Shown here piece by piece: positions 1 to 9,511 of a DNA stretch of 53,145 nucleotides. The DNA comes from Zygnema cylindricum (Eukaryota; Streptophyta; Zygnematophyceae; Zygnematales; Zygnemataceae): the NCBI GenBank assembly GCA_037447655.1, contig JBBHKE010001959.1, positions 1 through 53,145 of the forward strand, in the 5' to 3' direction. Position numbers and translations under genes: made by a program. The notes beneath the pieces were generated by a model that was not told the origin of the DNA, did no database searches, and was given only the letters and a program-made list of their open reading frames with translations. Position 1 is the first letter of the stretch. Every line of letters begins with the position of its first letter.

Positions 1-171
1 CTTTTTGCTACCGACTCAGGGGAGTCTTGCCTTTACAGGGGTGGAGGTGGTCAGGGTTTTTGTCTGCCAGGGTGGCAGTTATTTTTGCTGGAACACAAAG
101 GGGTCAGGATTATCCTAGAGGCTTCTTAGAAGCTGTCTACTCTGAGGACTTATGGAGGTCTCAGAGTTTCA
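1..171 (+). mobile_element. 3' end of a Copia-type LTR (element X)
   Basis: This is the last part of an LTR, recognised by the leader shared with the other LTRs here (a CTTTTTGCT block, then GACTCAGGGGAGTC). It ends in ATGGAGGTCTCAGAGTTTCA at 152-171, the same terminal 20 nt as the LTR ending at 50579. The next bases continue in the middle of the Copia-1 LTR (compare 5396 onward), so element X is inserted inside that LTR. The rest lies left of the window. Confidence 0.7.
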
Positions 172-180
172 AAGGTTGAG

Positions 181-250
181 TCCATCACGACTCAAACCTC
201 CGACCTGCAAAGCGAGGCGTAGCCGTCAGCTCTTACCGCTCTGTCGTGGT
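181..250 (-). other. tRNA-like module, antisense in LTR
   Basis: On the minus strand a D-arm/A-box-like GAGCGGTAAGAGC (229-242) is followed about 43 nt later by a B-box-like GGTTTGAGTCG (188-198), the spacing of a class I tRNA gene. No clean acceptor stem is seen, so this is a tRNA-like sequence and not a functional tRNA gene. Equivalent blocks occur in the other LTRs of the window. Confidence 0.4.
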
Positions 251-739
251 AGTCCGTTAGGATACATAGGGTTTGATAGCTATTTACACATTAGCTACAT
301 CATTAATCCAATTAACGGAATACCAAATTACGGACATAAGAACTAGTTGGGTTTTAGTGCACACGAAACAAATGTACAGGACATTTGTTATTTTCGACGG
401 CGAATATTAAAAGTCGATTTAGATCCGACGGCCCGTATCATCGCCGGGATCTAGAAATGCCCGTCTTGGCGGTTTTTAGATGTGACATGACCTGTCGCCA
501 TGTGGCAAGATATCATTGGGAAGCACGAATCCCAAAGATCATAAGGACAAGTCCGAAGGAGACAGACGTCCCCTCTATAGCCTTGTCGTACACCAGCCGT
601 ACAGCGAGTACATCGACCTTAGTACCTTTCTGTACTGAACAGTCTTCTGATTGGTTCGTACATCAGTAGATAGAGGTTGAGAGAGGGATTAAGAACTTAG
701 AGGATTGAGGAGGTAGCCGCCTCTCTCCCAACAAGCTTC

Positions 740-747
740 TATAAATA
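740..747 (+). promoter_or_regulatory. LTR TATA box (Copia-1, left)
   Basis: TATAAATA at the U3/R side of the LTR, about 60 nt upstream of the conserved TTTTCAGTGATTC block. It is at the same place as the TATA box of the right LTR. Confidence 0.55.
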
Positions 748-941
748 TTGGCATCTTTGCCACTTGATATTTGATTCCCTGGTTGGGCATTTTCAGTGAT
801 TCCTTTTGCTACAACTTAGGGGAGTCCAGACTTAACAAGGGTGTAGTCAGATTGTCTATTTACCTGCTTGGGGAGCAAAGATCTAGTTTGCAAGAGGGCT
901 AGCCAAAAGCTATCTAGAGGCTTCCTGAATTCAGTGATCCA

Positions 942-1887
942 ATGGGGGACACAGAATTGCAGGTTATGGGCCCAACCTCTAGAGTGCCCATATTCAACCA
1001 ATCTGGGTTCATTTACTGGGAAGCCATGATTACATGGGCATTGTGTGAAAAACGATATTGGGATATCATCAGTGGGAAAGTGAAACGTCCATCTCAGGGG
1101 ACCCCACCAGGGTTTTATGGAGTGAGGTTTTTTTCAGCAGCATCTATTCCAACAGAGGAGACAGATGATGGGGACAGCAGTGTGTCCGAAAAGGAGAAAG
1201 GAAAGGAGACACCTCTCACTCCTATTGCCACCGCACCTGGAATGGTGATCGTGAAGACCGAGGAAAACGATATTCAAATGTGGGAGTACACCAACATGAA
1301 TGCCAGGCATTTTATTTTGAGGCACCTCACTCAAGCTTTAGCGACCTCCCATCTTCACATCTTCAAGGCCGAGGAGTTGTGGATGACTTTCGTGGAAATC
1401 TATAGAGGTAGTACCATTCAAGAGCTCCAGCTGGTTCAGCAAAGGTTGGGGAGTTATACTTACAAAGGAGGGAAGACGTTAGATTACTGCAATGATCTCT
1501 CTTGCCTGTATATAGAGATGGAGAGCGTCGGTTTAGACACGCACAATGAACAAAAAAGTCAACACTCTTATCATGAAACTGCCGGAGGAGTATGAAAACA
1601 TAGTGTACCAAGTGCAAGAAATGGATGATAGTTCTTGGAAGTGGAACACCGTGGTCAGAATGATACTCGTACAGGAGAACACCATTGAGATCCTTAGAGG
1701 AGGAAAGAGCGTTCAAGCTCTAGCTGTCGGAACAGATCAGTGGAGGAAAGATCCGAAGAAGCCGTACAACAACTTCAAAGGGGACCAATGTGGAGAACCT
1801 AGGACTCCAAAGGGTCTTTGCCATTTCTGCAAAAAGTCGGGACACTTCATAGCTGATTCCATCAAGCTGTCGAAGCCGAGGCTCTAA
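942..1887 (+). pseudogene. Copia-1 gag with zinc knuckle, frameshifted
   Basis: The reading frame opens at ATG 942 inside the LTR end and continues through the primer site (MGDTELQVMGPTSR). It carries a UBN2/Copia-type Gag: FIYWEAMITWAL near residue 25, WEYTNMNARHFIL near 103, then LWMTFVEIYRGSTIQELQLV. The frame breaks near 1546-1560 and continues in another frame with KLPEEYENIVYQVQEMD and a zinc knuckle, CHFCKKSGHFIADS, whose last Cys is replaced by Ser. Both the frameshift and the lost zinc ligand show decay. The start could also be the ATG inside the primer site (967). Confidence 0.7.
962..976 (+). other. Primer-binding site, half initiator tRNA-Met type
   Basis: GGTTATGGGCCCAAC starts immediately after the LTR-terminal CA. 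Its first 13 nt are complementary to the anticodon arm of plant initiator tRNA-Met (TGGGCCCATAACC), not to its 3' end. Drosophila copia is primed by a 5' tRNA half in this way and has the same core site. Also present at 6243 and 48964. Confidence 0.75.
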
Positions 1888-1889
1888 AA

Positions 1890-2406
1890 AAAGCGTGGAG
1901 GGGGTTCTTCCGGACGGAAGAAGAAGGCACTTGTGGTCACACGAGTGAAAGGAGAGACCGAGGAGGACGAGTCTTTTGAGGAGAAGGATGGGGAGCTTCT
2001 CCTTGACAAGAATTTAGAGAAGAAGAAGATTCCTCCGAAAAAGAAGTGTGCTCTTGGAGCCATTCGGGAAGCTCTAGAGGAAGGATGGATCATTGATTCA
2101 GGTGCATCCATGTATATGTGCCGTGACAAGCACATCTTCACTAAGCTAAAAACAATCCCTACTGTAGAAATAGAGTATGGAGATGGGAGAGTTGTTACCA
2201 CAGATGTAGTGGGCTCGGTAGATCTGAAAGTTTTAGTAAAAGGTAAGACTTCTATACTCACCTTCTCAGATGTGCTCTACATTCCTCAGCTGAGTAAAAA
2301 TCTTGTGTCTACTTCAGTATTAGATGACAAGGATTTTGATACCTTCACTAGAAAAGGTGTTTTTACAGCTAAGTACGGAGATGAATTTTACTTCACACCA
2401 GATTAA
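1890..2406 (+). pseudogene. Copia-1 aspartic protease region
   Basis: After an acidic/basic linker (EEDESFEEKDGE, EKKKIPPKKK) the frame contains WIIDSGASMYMC, the retroviral-type aspartic protease active site (DSG), then VEIEYGDGRVV and LTFSDVLYIPQLSKNLVS, the conserved Copia protease flap and C-terminal part. This open stretch runs to TAA at 2404. In an active element it would release Gag, integrase and RT from the polyprotein. It is separated from gag by a stop at 1885-1887 and from integrase by the 2404 stop. Confidence 0.75.
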
Positions 2407-3404
2407 GGTAGCCAAAAAATGTTTAGGCTTAACTAGCGTAATGAAAAGAAGAGTGCTTACTATGGCGGTGTCCCGAGCTTAATGATCTGGTATAAGCGGT
2501 TGGGGCATGTGTATTTTAATAGAGTGAGGGAAATGAAAAAACTGGATGTAGTAAAAGGCATTCAGTTGGGGGGTAATGAAATGATGGATGATTGTAGTGG
2601 TTGTGCCCAAGGTAAGGCTCACAGACTCCCCTTTCCCAAAACTGCCACGTATAGAGGTGATAAAGTATTAGATCTGGTTCACACAGACATCTGGGGACCA
2701 ACAAGAGTACCTTCAGTTGGGGGGAAGAGGTATATGCTGACAATTACTGATGTTTGGTTTAGATATTCTAGAGTCTACTTCGTGAAAACAAAGTCTAAAC
2801 TACCAAAGTACTTCAAATAATACGAAGCCTGGAGTGAAAAGTTGCATGGAACCTCCATTAAAAGAATAAGAAGTGATAATGGGGGAGAGTACACGTCTAA
2901 CCAGTTTGAAGAATACTTGAGAGATGAGGGAGTTCAGCATCAGAAAACTGTACCGAATAATCCATAACAAAATGGGGTAGCTGAGAGGTTGAACCGGACT
3001 TTGGGAGATAGTGTGTGTAGTATGTTGGCAGATTAGAAAATAGGAAGAAAATTTGGGCAGAAGCCATAAACTATGCTAACTATATTATGAATAGAGTACT
3101 CACTACAGTCGTCAAATAAATGACACCTTATGGGAGATGGGTTGGAAGGAAACCGAATATCTCTCACTTGAAAGTATTCAGTAGCCAAGTTTATAGTCTT
3201 GACACAGATAAGAAAAACAGGAAACTAGACGCTAAAGGAAAACCGGGATACTTTGTGGGATACGATGAGTATGTCAAGGGATATAGAGTCTATGACTTAG
3301 CTAAACAAGATATCATTCTGGTAAAGCGCCTAGTTGTCATAGATGAAAGGAAGTCATTGGATCCTTTCAAATACACTAAGAAAATCAGAATCAGTTTTGA
3401 GTGA
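2407..3404 (+). pseudogene. Copia-1 integrase, several stops
   Basis: Shows the GAG-pre-integrase zinc region (WYKRLGHVYFNRV, then DCSGCAQGKAHRLPFP), then the catalytic core: HTDIWGP (first Asp), RSDNGGEY (second Asp) and NGVAERLNRTL (Glu). All three D,D,E residues are readable. Stops interrupt it at 2818 (TAA), 2965 (TAA, in the NNPxQNG motif) and 3034 (TAG). A frameshift near 3050-3120 moves to the frame of MTPYGRWVGRKPNISHLKVF, the usual C-terminal region. Confidence 0.75.
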
Positions 3405-5174
3405 AAGAGTGAGAAGGACACAAGTGAAAACGTGATTGCAGATTCAAAGGAGATGGAAGATGGGGGGGATATACCGGAATCTGCTCATATTTCTGCGCAC
3501 TCTAAGGAGAGAAAGGAAGAGGAGCCACCACCAAATTTCATGGATAGAGGAGCTGATGAGACAGTGCAGAGGAATCCAAGACTTCCCTCCATTCCAATTT
3601 CGAACTTCGAGGGAGGAGGGAGGAGAAGTAAAAGACTACAAGATAAACAGGTTGCTCACAAGGTAACAAAGCTATCTCACCCAAATGAGCCTCCGTCATA
3701 CTCGGAGGCAATAGACAGTCCTGAGAAAGACTGATGGGTCAGAGCCATAAATGATGAGATGGCTTCCATCATGGAAGCAAATACTTGGGAGCTAGTGAAC
3801 TGTCCTCCAGACAGAAAACCTATCGTGTGCAATTGGGTATTTAAACTGAAGCTGAACCCAGATTATACCATTGAGAGATATAAGGCTCAGTTAGTAGCAA
3901 AGGGGTTCACCCAAAAAGAAGGGATAGATTATGAGGAGACTTTTGCTCCTGTGGTTCGGTTCCCATCTGTAAGGATTCTCCTCATTCTAGCAGCAGCCGA
4001 AAACATGGAAATTCACCAGATGGGTATCAATACTGCCTTCCTCAACGGTGAACTAGAGGAAGAAATCTTTATGCGACAGCCAAAGGGTTTTGTAGAGGAG
4101 AAGAGAAGAGCAAAGTCTGCAGGCTCAAAAAGTCTTTATATGGACTGAAGTAGGCTCCCCGACAATGGAACAAGAAACTAGATGAGTTTCTCACCGGTCT
4201 GGGATATATTAGGATTAGTTTTGACCACTCTATTTATATGTTTAAGGATGAGAACGGTGTGATCTTTATTGCAATTTATGTGGATGATTTGCTGGTGTTA
4301 AGTAATTCTATGGAAAAGATCAATAAGCTAAAGAAAGATCTTAGGAGCAGATTTGACATGAAGGATTTAGGGGAGGCTAAATATATTTTGAGAATTCAAA
4401 TGGGATGATATAGGGGGAAAATGATAATCATACTTACTAAGAAAGAAAATATCGGAAATATGCTTGAGAAATTTCAGATGGAAAAAGTAAAAATTTGTAC
4501 CACTCCCATGGACTTGAAAAAAGTAAGTGATGGGAGTGTAGAAGGAGGAGTGATGATACTAGATGATTAGATGAGTCCAGAGAGAGTCAATTTATGAAGT
4601 CTATTCCGTACAGACAGGTTGTAGGAAGTTTAATCTACTTTATGAATTGTACTAGACCGAACATAGCAAGCAGCAGTTGGAGTCCTCAGTAAAAGTCTTC
4701 ATGATCCTAGAGAGAGAGATTCGGAGGCAGCCAAGAGGGTTATGAGATACCTGGTGGGAACTAGGGATTTATGGTTGCATTTGGGAGGGGAGCACACTGA
4801 CATCACAACTTGGAGTGATGCCAGTTATGGAGATGCACCTATGAGAAGATATACTTCTGGGTATGTGTTATATGTGGGGGAGGGTGGTTGCTGTTGGAGT
4901 AGCAAGCAACAAAAGGTGGTTGTTCAGCCCACTATAGAGGTTGAGTACATGGCTGCATGTTGTAATTACAGCCAATCCAAAACACCATTTTAAAGCAAAA
5001 CACGTGGACATAAGACTAAGTTTTGTGAGGGAAAAGGTGGAAAACAAAATTGTGAATTTGGTGTATAGGGGTGATGGGGAAATGGTGGCTGATATGACAA
5101 AACCAGTGCCTTCTCCCAAGTTAAAATACTGCGGAGAAAAGTGTGGATTAAAACAGAAACTAAAATTAGACTAG
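3405..5174 (+). pseudogene. Copia-1 reverse transcriptase and RNase H, frameshifted
   Basis: A linker rich in E, P and S (about 3432-3734, stop at 3732) leads into the RT: MEANTWELV, VCNWVFKLKLNPD, RYKAQLVAKGFTQKEGIDY, FAPVVR and NTAFLNGELEEEIFM. A frameshift near 4100 is followed by KSLYGLK and an intact YVDD catalytic box at 4277-4288, then DLGEAKYIL. RNase H follows with WSDASYGD near 4812 and SKQQKVV near 4900. A further shift near 4950 leads to KHHFKAKHVDIRLSFVRE and MVADMTKPVPSPKL at the C-terminus. Additional stops lie near 4150, 4404 and 4568. RT catalytic residues survive, but the frame does not. Confidence 0.8.
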
Positions 5175-5187
5175 AAAATAAGGGGAG
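5175..5187 (+). other. Polypurine tract of Copia-1
   Basis: AAAATAAGGGGAG directly precedes the 3' LTR start TGTTG, as expected for the plus-strand primer. Near-identical tracts precede the LTRs at 8159, 20107 and 47771. Confidence 0.75.
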
Positions 5188-5404
5188 TGTTGAAATCACT
5201 AGATTTAGGCAAAGTATTTTTTAGGTGTTAATTAGCTAAAATAGCTAAAAGAAAAGCACAGGCAGTCTACCTCCACCTTCTCTCTCTAGCCTCGATACTT
5301 GTTGTAGTCATTGAAATAAAGAGAGGGCGGTGGAGCCATGGCTGCCTTAGCTCCATAGGCAGGACTAAAGAGTGACCTAAGTCACTCTCAACAAAAAGGT
5401 TAAG

Positions 5405-5470
5405 TCCGGCAAGGCTCAAAACCTCCGACCAGCAGAGAGAGGCGTAGCCGTCAGCTCTTACCGGTCTATC
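5405..5470 (-). other. tRNA-like module, antisense in LTR
   Basis: Minus-strand TAGACCGGTAAGAGC (5454-5468) and, downstream, GGTTTTGAGCC (5413-5423). Counterpart of the block at 181-250, more diverged. Confidence 0.35.
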
Positions 5471-5966
5471 GTAGTAGTCCGTTAGGATACATAAGGTTTG
5501 ATAGCTATTTAAACATTAGCTACATCATTAATCCAATTAACGGAATACCAAATTACGGACATAGGAACTAGTTGGGTTTTAGTGCACACGAAACAAATGT
5601 AGCGGACATTATGTTATTACCGACGGCGAACATTAAAAGCCGATTTAGATCCGACGGCCCGCATCATCATCGGGATCCAGAAATGGCCGTCTTGGCGGTT
5701 TTCGGATGTGACATGACCTGTCGCCACGTGGCAAAATATCATTGGGAAGCGAGAATCCTGCGGAGCATAAAGACAAGTTTGAAGGAGACAGACGTCCCCT
5801 CCATGGCCTTGTCGTACACCAGCCGTACAGAAAGTACATCGGCCTTAGTACCTTTCTGTACTGAACAGTCTTCTGATTGGTTCGTACATCAGTGGATAGG
5901 GGTTGAGAGAGGGGTTTTAGAACTTAGAGGATTGAGGAGGTAGCCGCCTCTCTCCCAACAATCTTG

Positions 5967-5974
5967 TATAAATA
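5967..5974 (+). promoter_or_regulatory. LTR TATA box (Copia-1, right)
   Basis: TATAAATA followed by TTGGCATCTTTGCCAC and the TTTTCAGTGATTC block shared by all LTRs here. Confidence 0.55.
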
Positions 5975-6222
5975 TTGGCATCTTTGCCACTTGATTATTA
6001 TTGCCTGGTTGGGCATTTTCAGTGATTCTTTTTGCTATGGACTCAGGGTAGTCCGAACTACACAGGGGTGCAGTCAGATTGTCTATTTACGTGCTTGGGT
6101 AGTAGTGTTCCAAATTGCAAGAGGGCAAGCCAAAAGCTACCTAGAGGCTTCATGAATTCAGTGATCCGATGGGGGACACAGAATTGCATTAGCTTCTTTG
6201 GACCTGCGAATTCTGTGTGGCA

Positions 6223-6984
6223 ATGGAGCTTGTAGATGTATAGGTTATGGGCCCAACATCTACGGTGCCTATGTTTGATGGAATAGACTTCACTTATAGG
6301 GAGTTTATGATAGACGAATTGCTTTTCGAAAAGCACTTATAGGGAATTGTTTCGGGACAAGTGAGGTGTCCACCACCGGGCTTTAGAGGAACTCACTATG
6401 GAATATCATCTAGGGCTTTCCAAAAAGACAACTGGAGTAAGAATGCAACGGAAGATGAAGGGAAAATTATTACCATGGAAGGGGGGAAATGCAAAAAGGA
6501 TAAAGGGACACCGATGGTGAGGGGAGCTAGGCTCTCGGCTACGGTTCCACTAGTGGGGATAATAACTGAACCAAAAACTGAAAAAAATGACAGAAAAATT
6601 TGGGAATATAAAAACACTATAGCAAAACATCTTATACTTAGAAATGTGTCTAAGTCCACAGCTATCACTCTTTTAAGTCTAACCAAGTTTTCGGAAATCT
6701 GGGAAACACTAATTCATATTTATAAGAGTGAGACTATACAGAGGCATCAGTTAGTAAAATACGAAATGGAGGCCTATGTTTATAAAGGCGGTAGCATAAT
6801 AGAGTTTTGCAATGATATTGCTGCATTTTATGTTGAGTTAGCTAGTGCGGGATATGTGGAATCTGAGGAGAGAAAGATTAATACACTAATCAGGAAACTC
6901 CCTTATGAGTACGAAAAAACATCATTTATCGTATGCAGGAAATGGATGGCTCCTCATGGACTTCGAGCATTACCATGGGGATAA
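6223..6984 (+). pseudogene. Copia-2 gag (frameshifted)
   Basis: ATG at 6223 lies 20 nt before the LTR end; the frame meets TAG at the LTR/primer-site junction and reopens as VMGPTSTVPMFDGIDF. Gag motifs as in Copia-1 follow: IWEYKNTIAKHLILR, WETLIHIYKSETIQRHQLV, YVYKGGSIIEFCNDIAAFY and KLPYEYEK. Near 6930 the frame slips and continues in the frame of the next entry (QEMDGSSW). From 6361 to 6984 there is no stop. The likely role of the ancestor was capsid assembly and RNA packaging. Confidence 0.65.
6243..6257 (+). other. Primer-binding site of Copia-2
   Basis: GGTTATGGGCCCAAC, identical to the site at 962-976. The LTR end before it reads TA instead of CA, which turns the CAG codon of the through-reading frame into TAG. 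Confidence 0.7.
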
Positions 6985-8123
6985 TTCTTGTGGGGGAAGG
7001 CACTTTAGAGCTTCGTAGGGGAATTAACAGGGTGAATGTATTTACAGCTGGTGGTGACTGGCGGAAGCGTGATGAGAAGAACGGCGGTGACGAGCGGAAG
7101 CGTGATGAGAGTAAGAAAGACAAAGGTAGATCATATCGGAACTTCGATAGAAAGAGAGGGAGAGGAAAAAAAAGGGGAGCTTTGAAAAAAAAGGTTTGCT
7201 TCGCTTGTAGGAAACCAGGTCACTATATGGACGAGTGTCCTTGTTTCGAAGAACTTAGAAGTTGGTATGTGAATGAGGAGGAAGAAGGGGAAGAGGAGAA
7301 AAACAATGATGAAATTTTGGAGCTTCTTCACATCGATAGAATGGAGAAGAGAGAAAAGTACACAAAAATTCCACGAAAGCAACAGTGTTCTTTTGGAGGT
7401 ATAACGGAAGTAAAGGGAAGGAAGATACTTGACGAAGTTAGAAATAATGAGAACAATTTTGTTTATATGTGGGAAACAGAAAACCGGTCAGATAGGGAGA
7501 CTTCAATGGATTCCAAGGAAAGGGGAGAAGTAAAACTAGAAGGGGTTTCAAAGGATAGGGGAGAAGAGGAATATTTGATTAAAGGTTTAGGGGAGGAGAA
7601 ATATATTTTGGGAATAAAAATAGAAAGTGAAAGTGGAAAGAATATCATGGGAGAGAGTGAGGAAAGTTTAGAAAATGGGATAATTATCATGGATAAAAAT
7701 AAAAGTTCAGAAGATGTAGATTTTAGGAGGAACTTAGTGGGGACTCCTAATTTAAGGGTATTTTTGGGGGGTAATGGTTTTGACATCAATAGTGGGAGTG
7801 ATGCCATCTATGAAGGTGTGCTTGTAAAAGGGTTACCAACTAGGTCCGTGTTGCAGATTGGGGATAAGACTGGATGTTTGAACTACAAGAGGGAATGTGC
7901 ATGTTGCTCGAATGAAAAAGAGATGAGGTTGATAAAATCCTTGCTCCATGAGCTCGGATTTTTGAAAAGTGGGATGCTAAATAAAATGTATGATCAGCTA
8001 GATGGAATGTTTACTTCACCTCATTTAATGGACCTTACTAAATATGAGGGTGTTGTCTTAAATTTTTATGAAAAGAAAAGGAAAAGGAAAAGGGAAAAGG
8101 AATGTTTGTTTATTTGTTTGTAA
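6933..8123 (+). CDS. Gag C-terminus fused to RT/RNase H remnants, 396 aa open frame
   Basis: Open for 1.19 kb. It starts in the Gag C-terminal region (QEMDGSSW, IILVGEGTLELRRG), passes a highly charged R/K/E/D stretch and an intact zinc knuckle, CFACRKPGHYMDEC (CX2CX4HX4C), near residue 90. A Lys/Glu-rich stretch follows. Near residue 217, LIKGLGEEKYILGIKIE matches the Copia RT motif DLGEAKYILG. Near 280-350, GNGFDINSGSDAIYE and a diverged tail with RLIKSLLHELGF match the RNase H region. Protease, integrase and RT catalytic motifs are missing between knuckle and tail. It may be translated only after the upstream frameshift. A shared structure with 46874-47770 suggests the deletion is ancestral to a subfamily. 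Confidence 0.5.
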   Translation: MQEMDGSSWTSSITMGIILVGEGTLELRRGINRVNVFTAGGDWRKRDEKNGGDERKRDESKKDKGRSYRNFDRKRGRGKKRGALKKKVCFACRKPGHYMDECPCFEELRSWYVNEEEEGEEEKNNDEILELLHIDRMEKREKYTKIPRKQQCSFGGITEVKGRKILDEVRNNENNFVYMWETENRSDRETSMDSKERGEVKLEGVSKDRGEEEYLIKGLGEEKYILGIKIESESGKNIMGESEESLENGIIIMDKNKSSEDVDFRRNLVGTPNLRVFLGGNGFDINSGSDAIYEGVLVKGLPTRSVLQIGDKTGCLNYKRECACCSNEKEMRLIKSLLHELGFLKSGMLNKMYDQLDGMFTSPHLMDLTKYEGVVLNFYEKKRKRKREKECLFICL

Positions 8124-8145
8124 AAATTGAAAGGAAATAGACTAG

Positions 8146-8158
8146 AAAATAAAGGGAG
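8146..8158 (+). other. Polypurine tract of Copia-2
   Basis: AAAATAAAGGGAG immediately before the LTR start TGTTG. Confidence 0.7.
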
Positions 8159-8357
8159 TGTTGATATTTGAGTATTTTTTAGGTCTTTATTTAGGATAGA
8201 AAAAAGAGCAGAGGCAGTCTGCCTCTGACTCCCTTCTCTAAGCCCCCACACTTGTTGTAGTCACTGAAGGCTGGAGACGGAGCTAGAGCCATGGTTGCCT
8301 AAGCTCTCTAGAGAGACAGGAGTAAATAATGGTAGGTTTACTAAAACGGTATTTGAC

Positions 8358-8435
8358 GAACCCATGATTTGATCCTGGCACCTACCATCCGTCAAACAAC
8401 CCGTAGCCGTTAGCTTTGTCCGTTTAGTCTAAGAC
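8358..8435 (-). other. tRNA-like module, antisense in LTR
   Basis: Minus strand: TAGACTAAACGGACAAAGC (8413-8431) as A-box/D-arm and GGATCAAATC (8366-8375) as B-box, with a T-arm-like flank. Confidence 0.4.
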
Positions 8436-8924
8436 TAGTGCTAAGACATGTAAGGTTTGACAGATATTTAAATAGTTACACGTATGGTTTTCCATTTAAG
8501 TGGATTACGGTATATAGAGCATAGAAACACTTGTGCTTTAAGTATCGGACGAAACAAATAGTACGTACATTTGTTTCAACGGTCCGCATTAAATGCCGAT
8601 ATAAATCAGATGGCGGTGGTTAATCACCGGCTTCGCAGAAAAGATAATTTGCCGGTTTGCGGACGTCACCACTACGGATGACACGTGGCGACATCGTACG
8701 GGTTGCGAAATCTCCGGAACGCAAGATAACAAGTTTGGATATGACATCTGTCACCTGTATGGTCATGTCGTACAGTTGTTGTACAGAAAGTACTCCGGCG
8801 CTTGCACTTTTCTGTACGGTACAGTTCTGTGATTGGCACCGTACTTCAGTAGAAGGGGTTTACAAAGGGACTAGGACTTATAATTTTTGGGTAGGTAGCC
8901 ACCTCTCTCCCAAAGAGCACCGTG

Positions 8925-8932
8925 TATAAAAG
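8925..8932 (+). promoter_or_regulatory. LTR TATA box (Copia-2)
   Basis: TATAAAAG upstream of CCATTTTCAGTGATTC, the conserved block of these LTRs. Confidence 0.5.
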
Positions 8933-9299
8933 GCTAACTTTGAGCAGCCATAACTATAAACTCAGTTGACCATTTTCAGTGATTCTTTTTGCTGCGGACT
9001 CGGGGGAGTCCAGGCTACACATGAGTGTAGTTGGTAAAAGTGTTTTTTTGCCAAGGTGGTTGCATTTCTACGGGAAATTCAGAGTGGGGAATGTTATCAA
9101 AAACTCATATTCTAACTTTACATTTTGTGGTGGAACTAAGCACACAGAAAGTCTTATTTCACAGGGGTGAAGTTGTAATGGGGTTTTGATTGTCAAGGGG
9201 TCAATCATTTGGGTTTATATAAACTTGGAGTCGGCACTATCTAGATTAGCTTCTTTGGACCTGCGAATTCTGTGTGGCAATGGAGCCAATAGAATTAAA

Positions 9300-9511
9300 G
9301 GTTTGTATCTTTTTGGTACAGTCTTCTCAGACTGTCCTCTGTCCTCTCTGGCTGCTTAGGCAGCCATGGATCTATATCTCTCTCTCCCTTTGGTTATCAC
9401 CAACTCAAGTATGGAGACCGAGACTGAGGGGTTAGAGCTTAGCTAACACTCTTATTTTATTCCTTTAAAACTTACCTATAAAATACAAATAGTAAAACAC
9501 CTATTTCAACA
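9300..9511 (-). mobile_element. Truncated LTR start, reverse orientation
   Basis: Read on the minus strand from 9511 it begins TGTTGAAATAGGTG and contains ATACTTGAGTTGGTGAT and CCATGGCTGCCTAAG, the first ~210 bp of a related LTR. It abuts the end of the Copia-2 LTR tail to tail. No matching second end is visible. Confidence 0.6.

Larger units (their letters stand above)
172..961 (+). mobile_element. Left LTR of Copia-1, 5' part missing
   Basis: Aligns along its whole length with the right LTR at about 5397-6188, including the antisense tRNA-like block, the CGTAC-rich middle, the TATA box and the ATGGGGGACACAGAATTGCA end. The first ~210 bp of the LTR are missing because element X is inserted at 171/172. 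It ends in CA directly before the primer-binding site. Confidence 0.8.
172..6188 (+). mobile_element. Copia-1: nearly full-length Copia LTR retrotransposon, defective
   Basis: Order: LTR (172-961, truncated), primer site (962-976), gag with zinc knuckle, aspartic protease, integrase, reverse transcriptase, RNase H, polypurine tract (5175-5187), LTR (5188-6188). Integrase before RT is the Copia order. The coding region has several stops and frameshifts and cannot make a full polyprotein. It interrupts the left LTR of Copia-2: bases after 6188 resume at TTAGCTTCTTTGGACC, which is internal to that LTR (compare 9246). So it is younger than Copia-2 and older than element X. Confidence 0.85.
5188..6188 (+). 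mobile_element. Right LTR of Copia-1 (1,001 bp)
   Basis: Begins TGTTGAAATCACTAG after the polypurine tract and ends ACAGAATTGCA at 6188, giving TG...CA termini. It matches the left LTR from 172 on. The last 20 nt start with ATG (6169) in the same position as in the left LTR. Confidence 0.85.
6189..9299 (+). mobile_element. Copia-2: internally deleted Copia element
   Basis: Left LTR: only its last 54 bp (6189-6242) remain next to Copia-1. Primer site 6243-6257. Gag with a complete zinc knuckle, then one long frame in which remnants of the RT/RNase H part follow the knuckle directly. Polypurine tract 8146-8158. Right LTR 8159-9299. Protease, integrase and the RT core are absent. The internal region is only about 1.9 kb against 4.2 kb in Copia-1, so the copy is non-autonomous. 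A relative lies at 46874-47770. Confidence 0.75.
8159..9299 (+). mobile_element. Right LTR of Copia-2
   Basis: Starts TGTTGATATTTGAG after the polypurine tract. It contains CTTGTTGTAGTCACTGAAGG and GGAGCTAGAGCCATGG blocks, a CGTAC-rich middle and TATAAAAG at 8925-8932. Its end is placed at 9299 because ATG 9280 is then 20 nt from the end as in the other LTRs. The terminal bases read AAA rather than CA, so the last ten bases are diverged. Confidence 0.75.
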
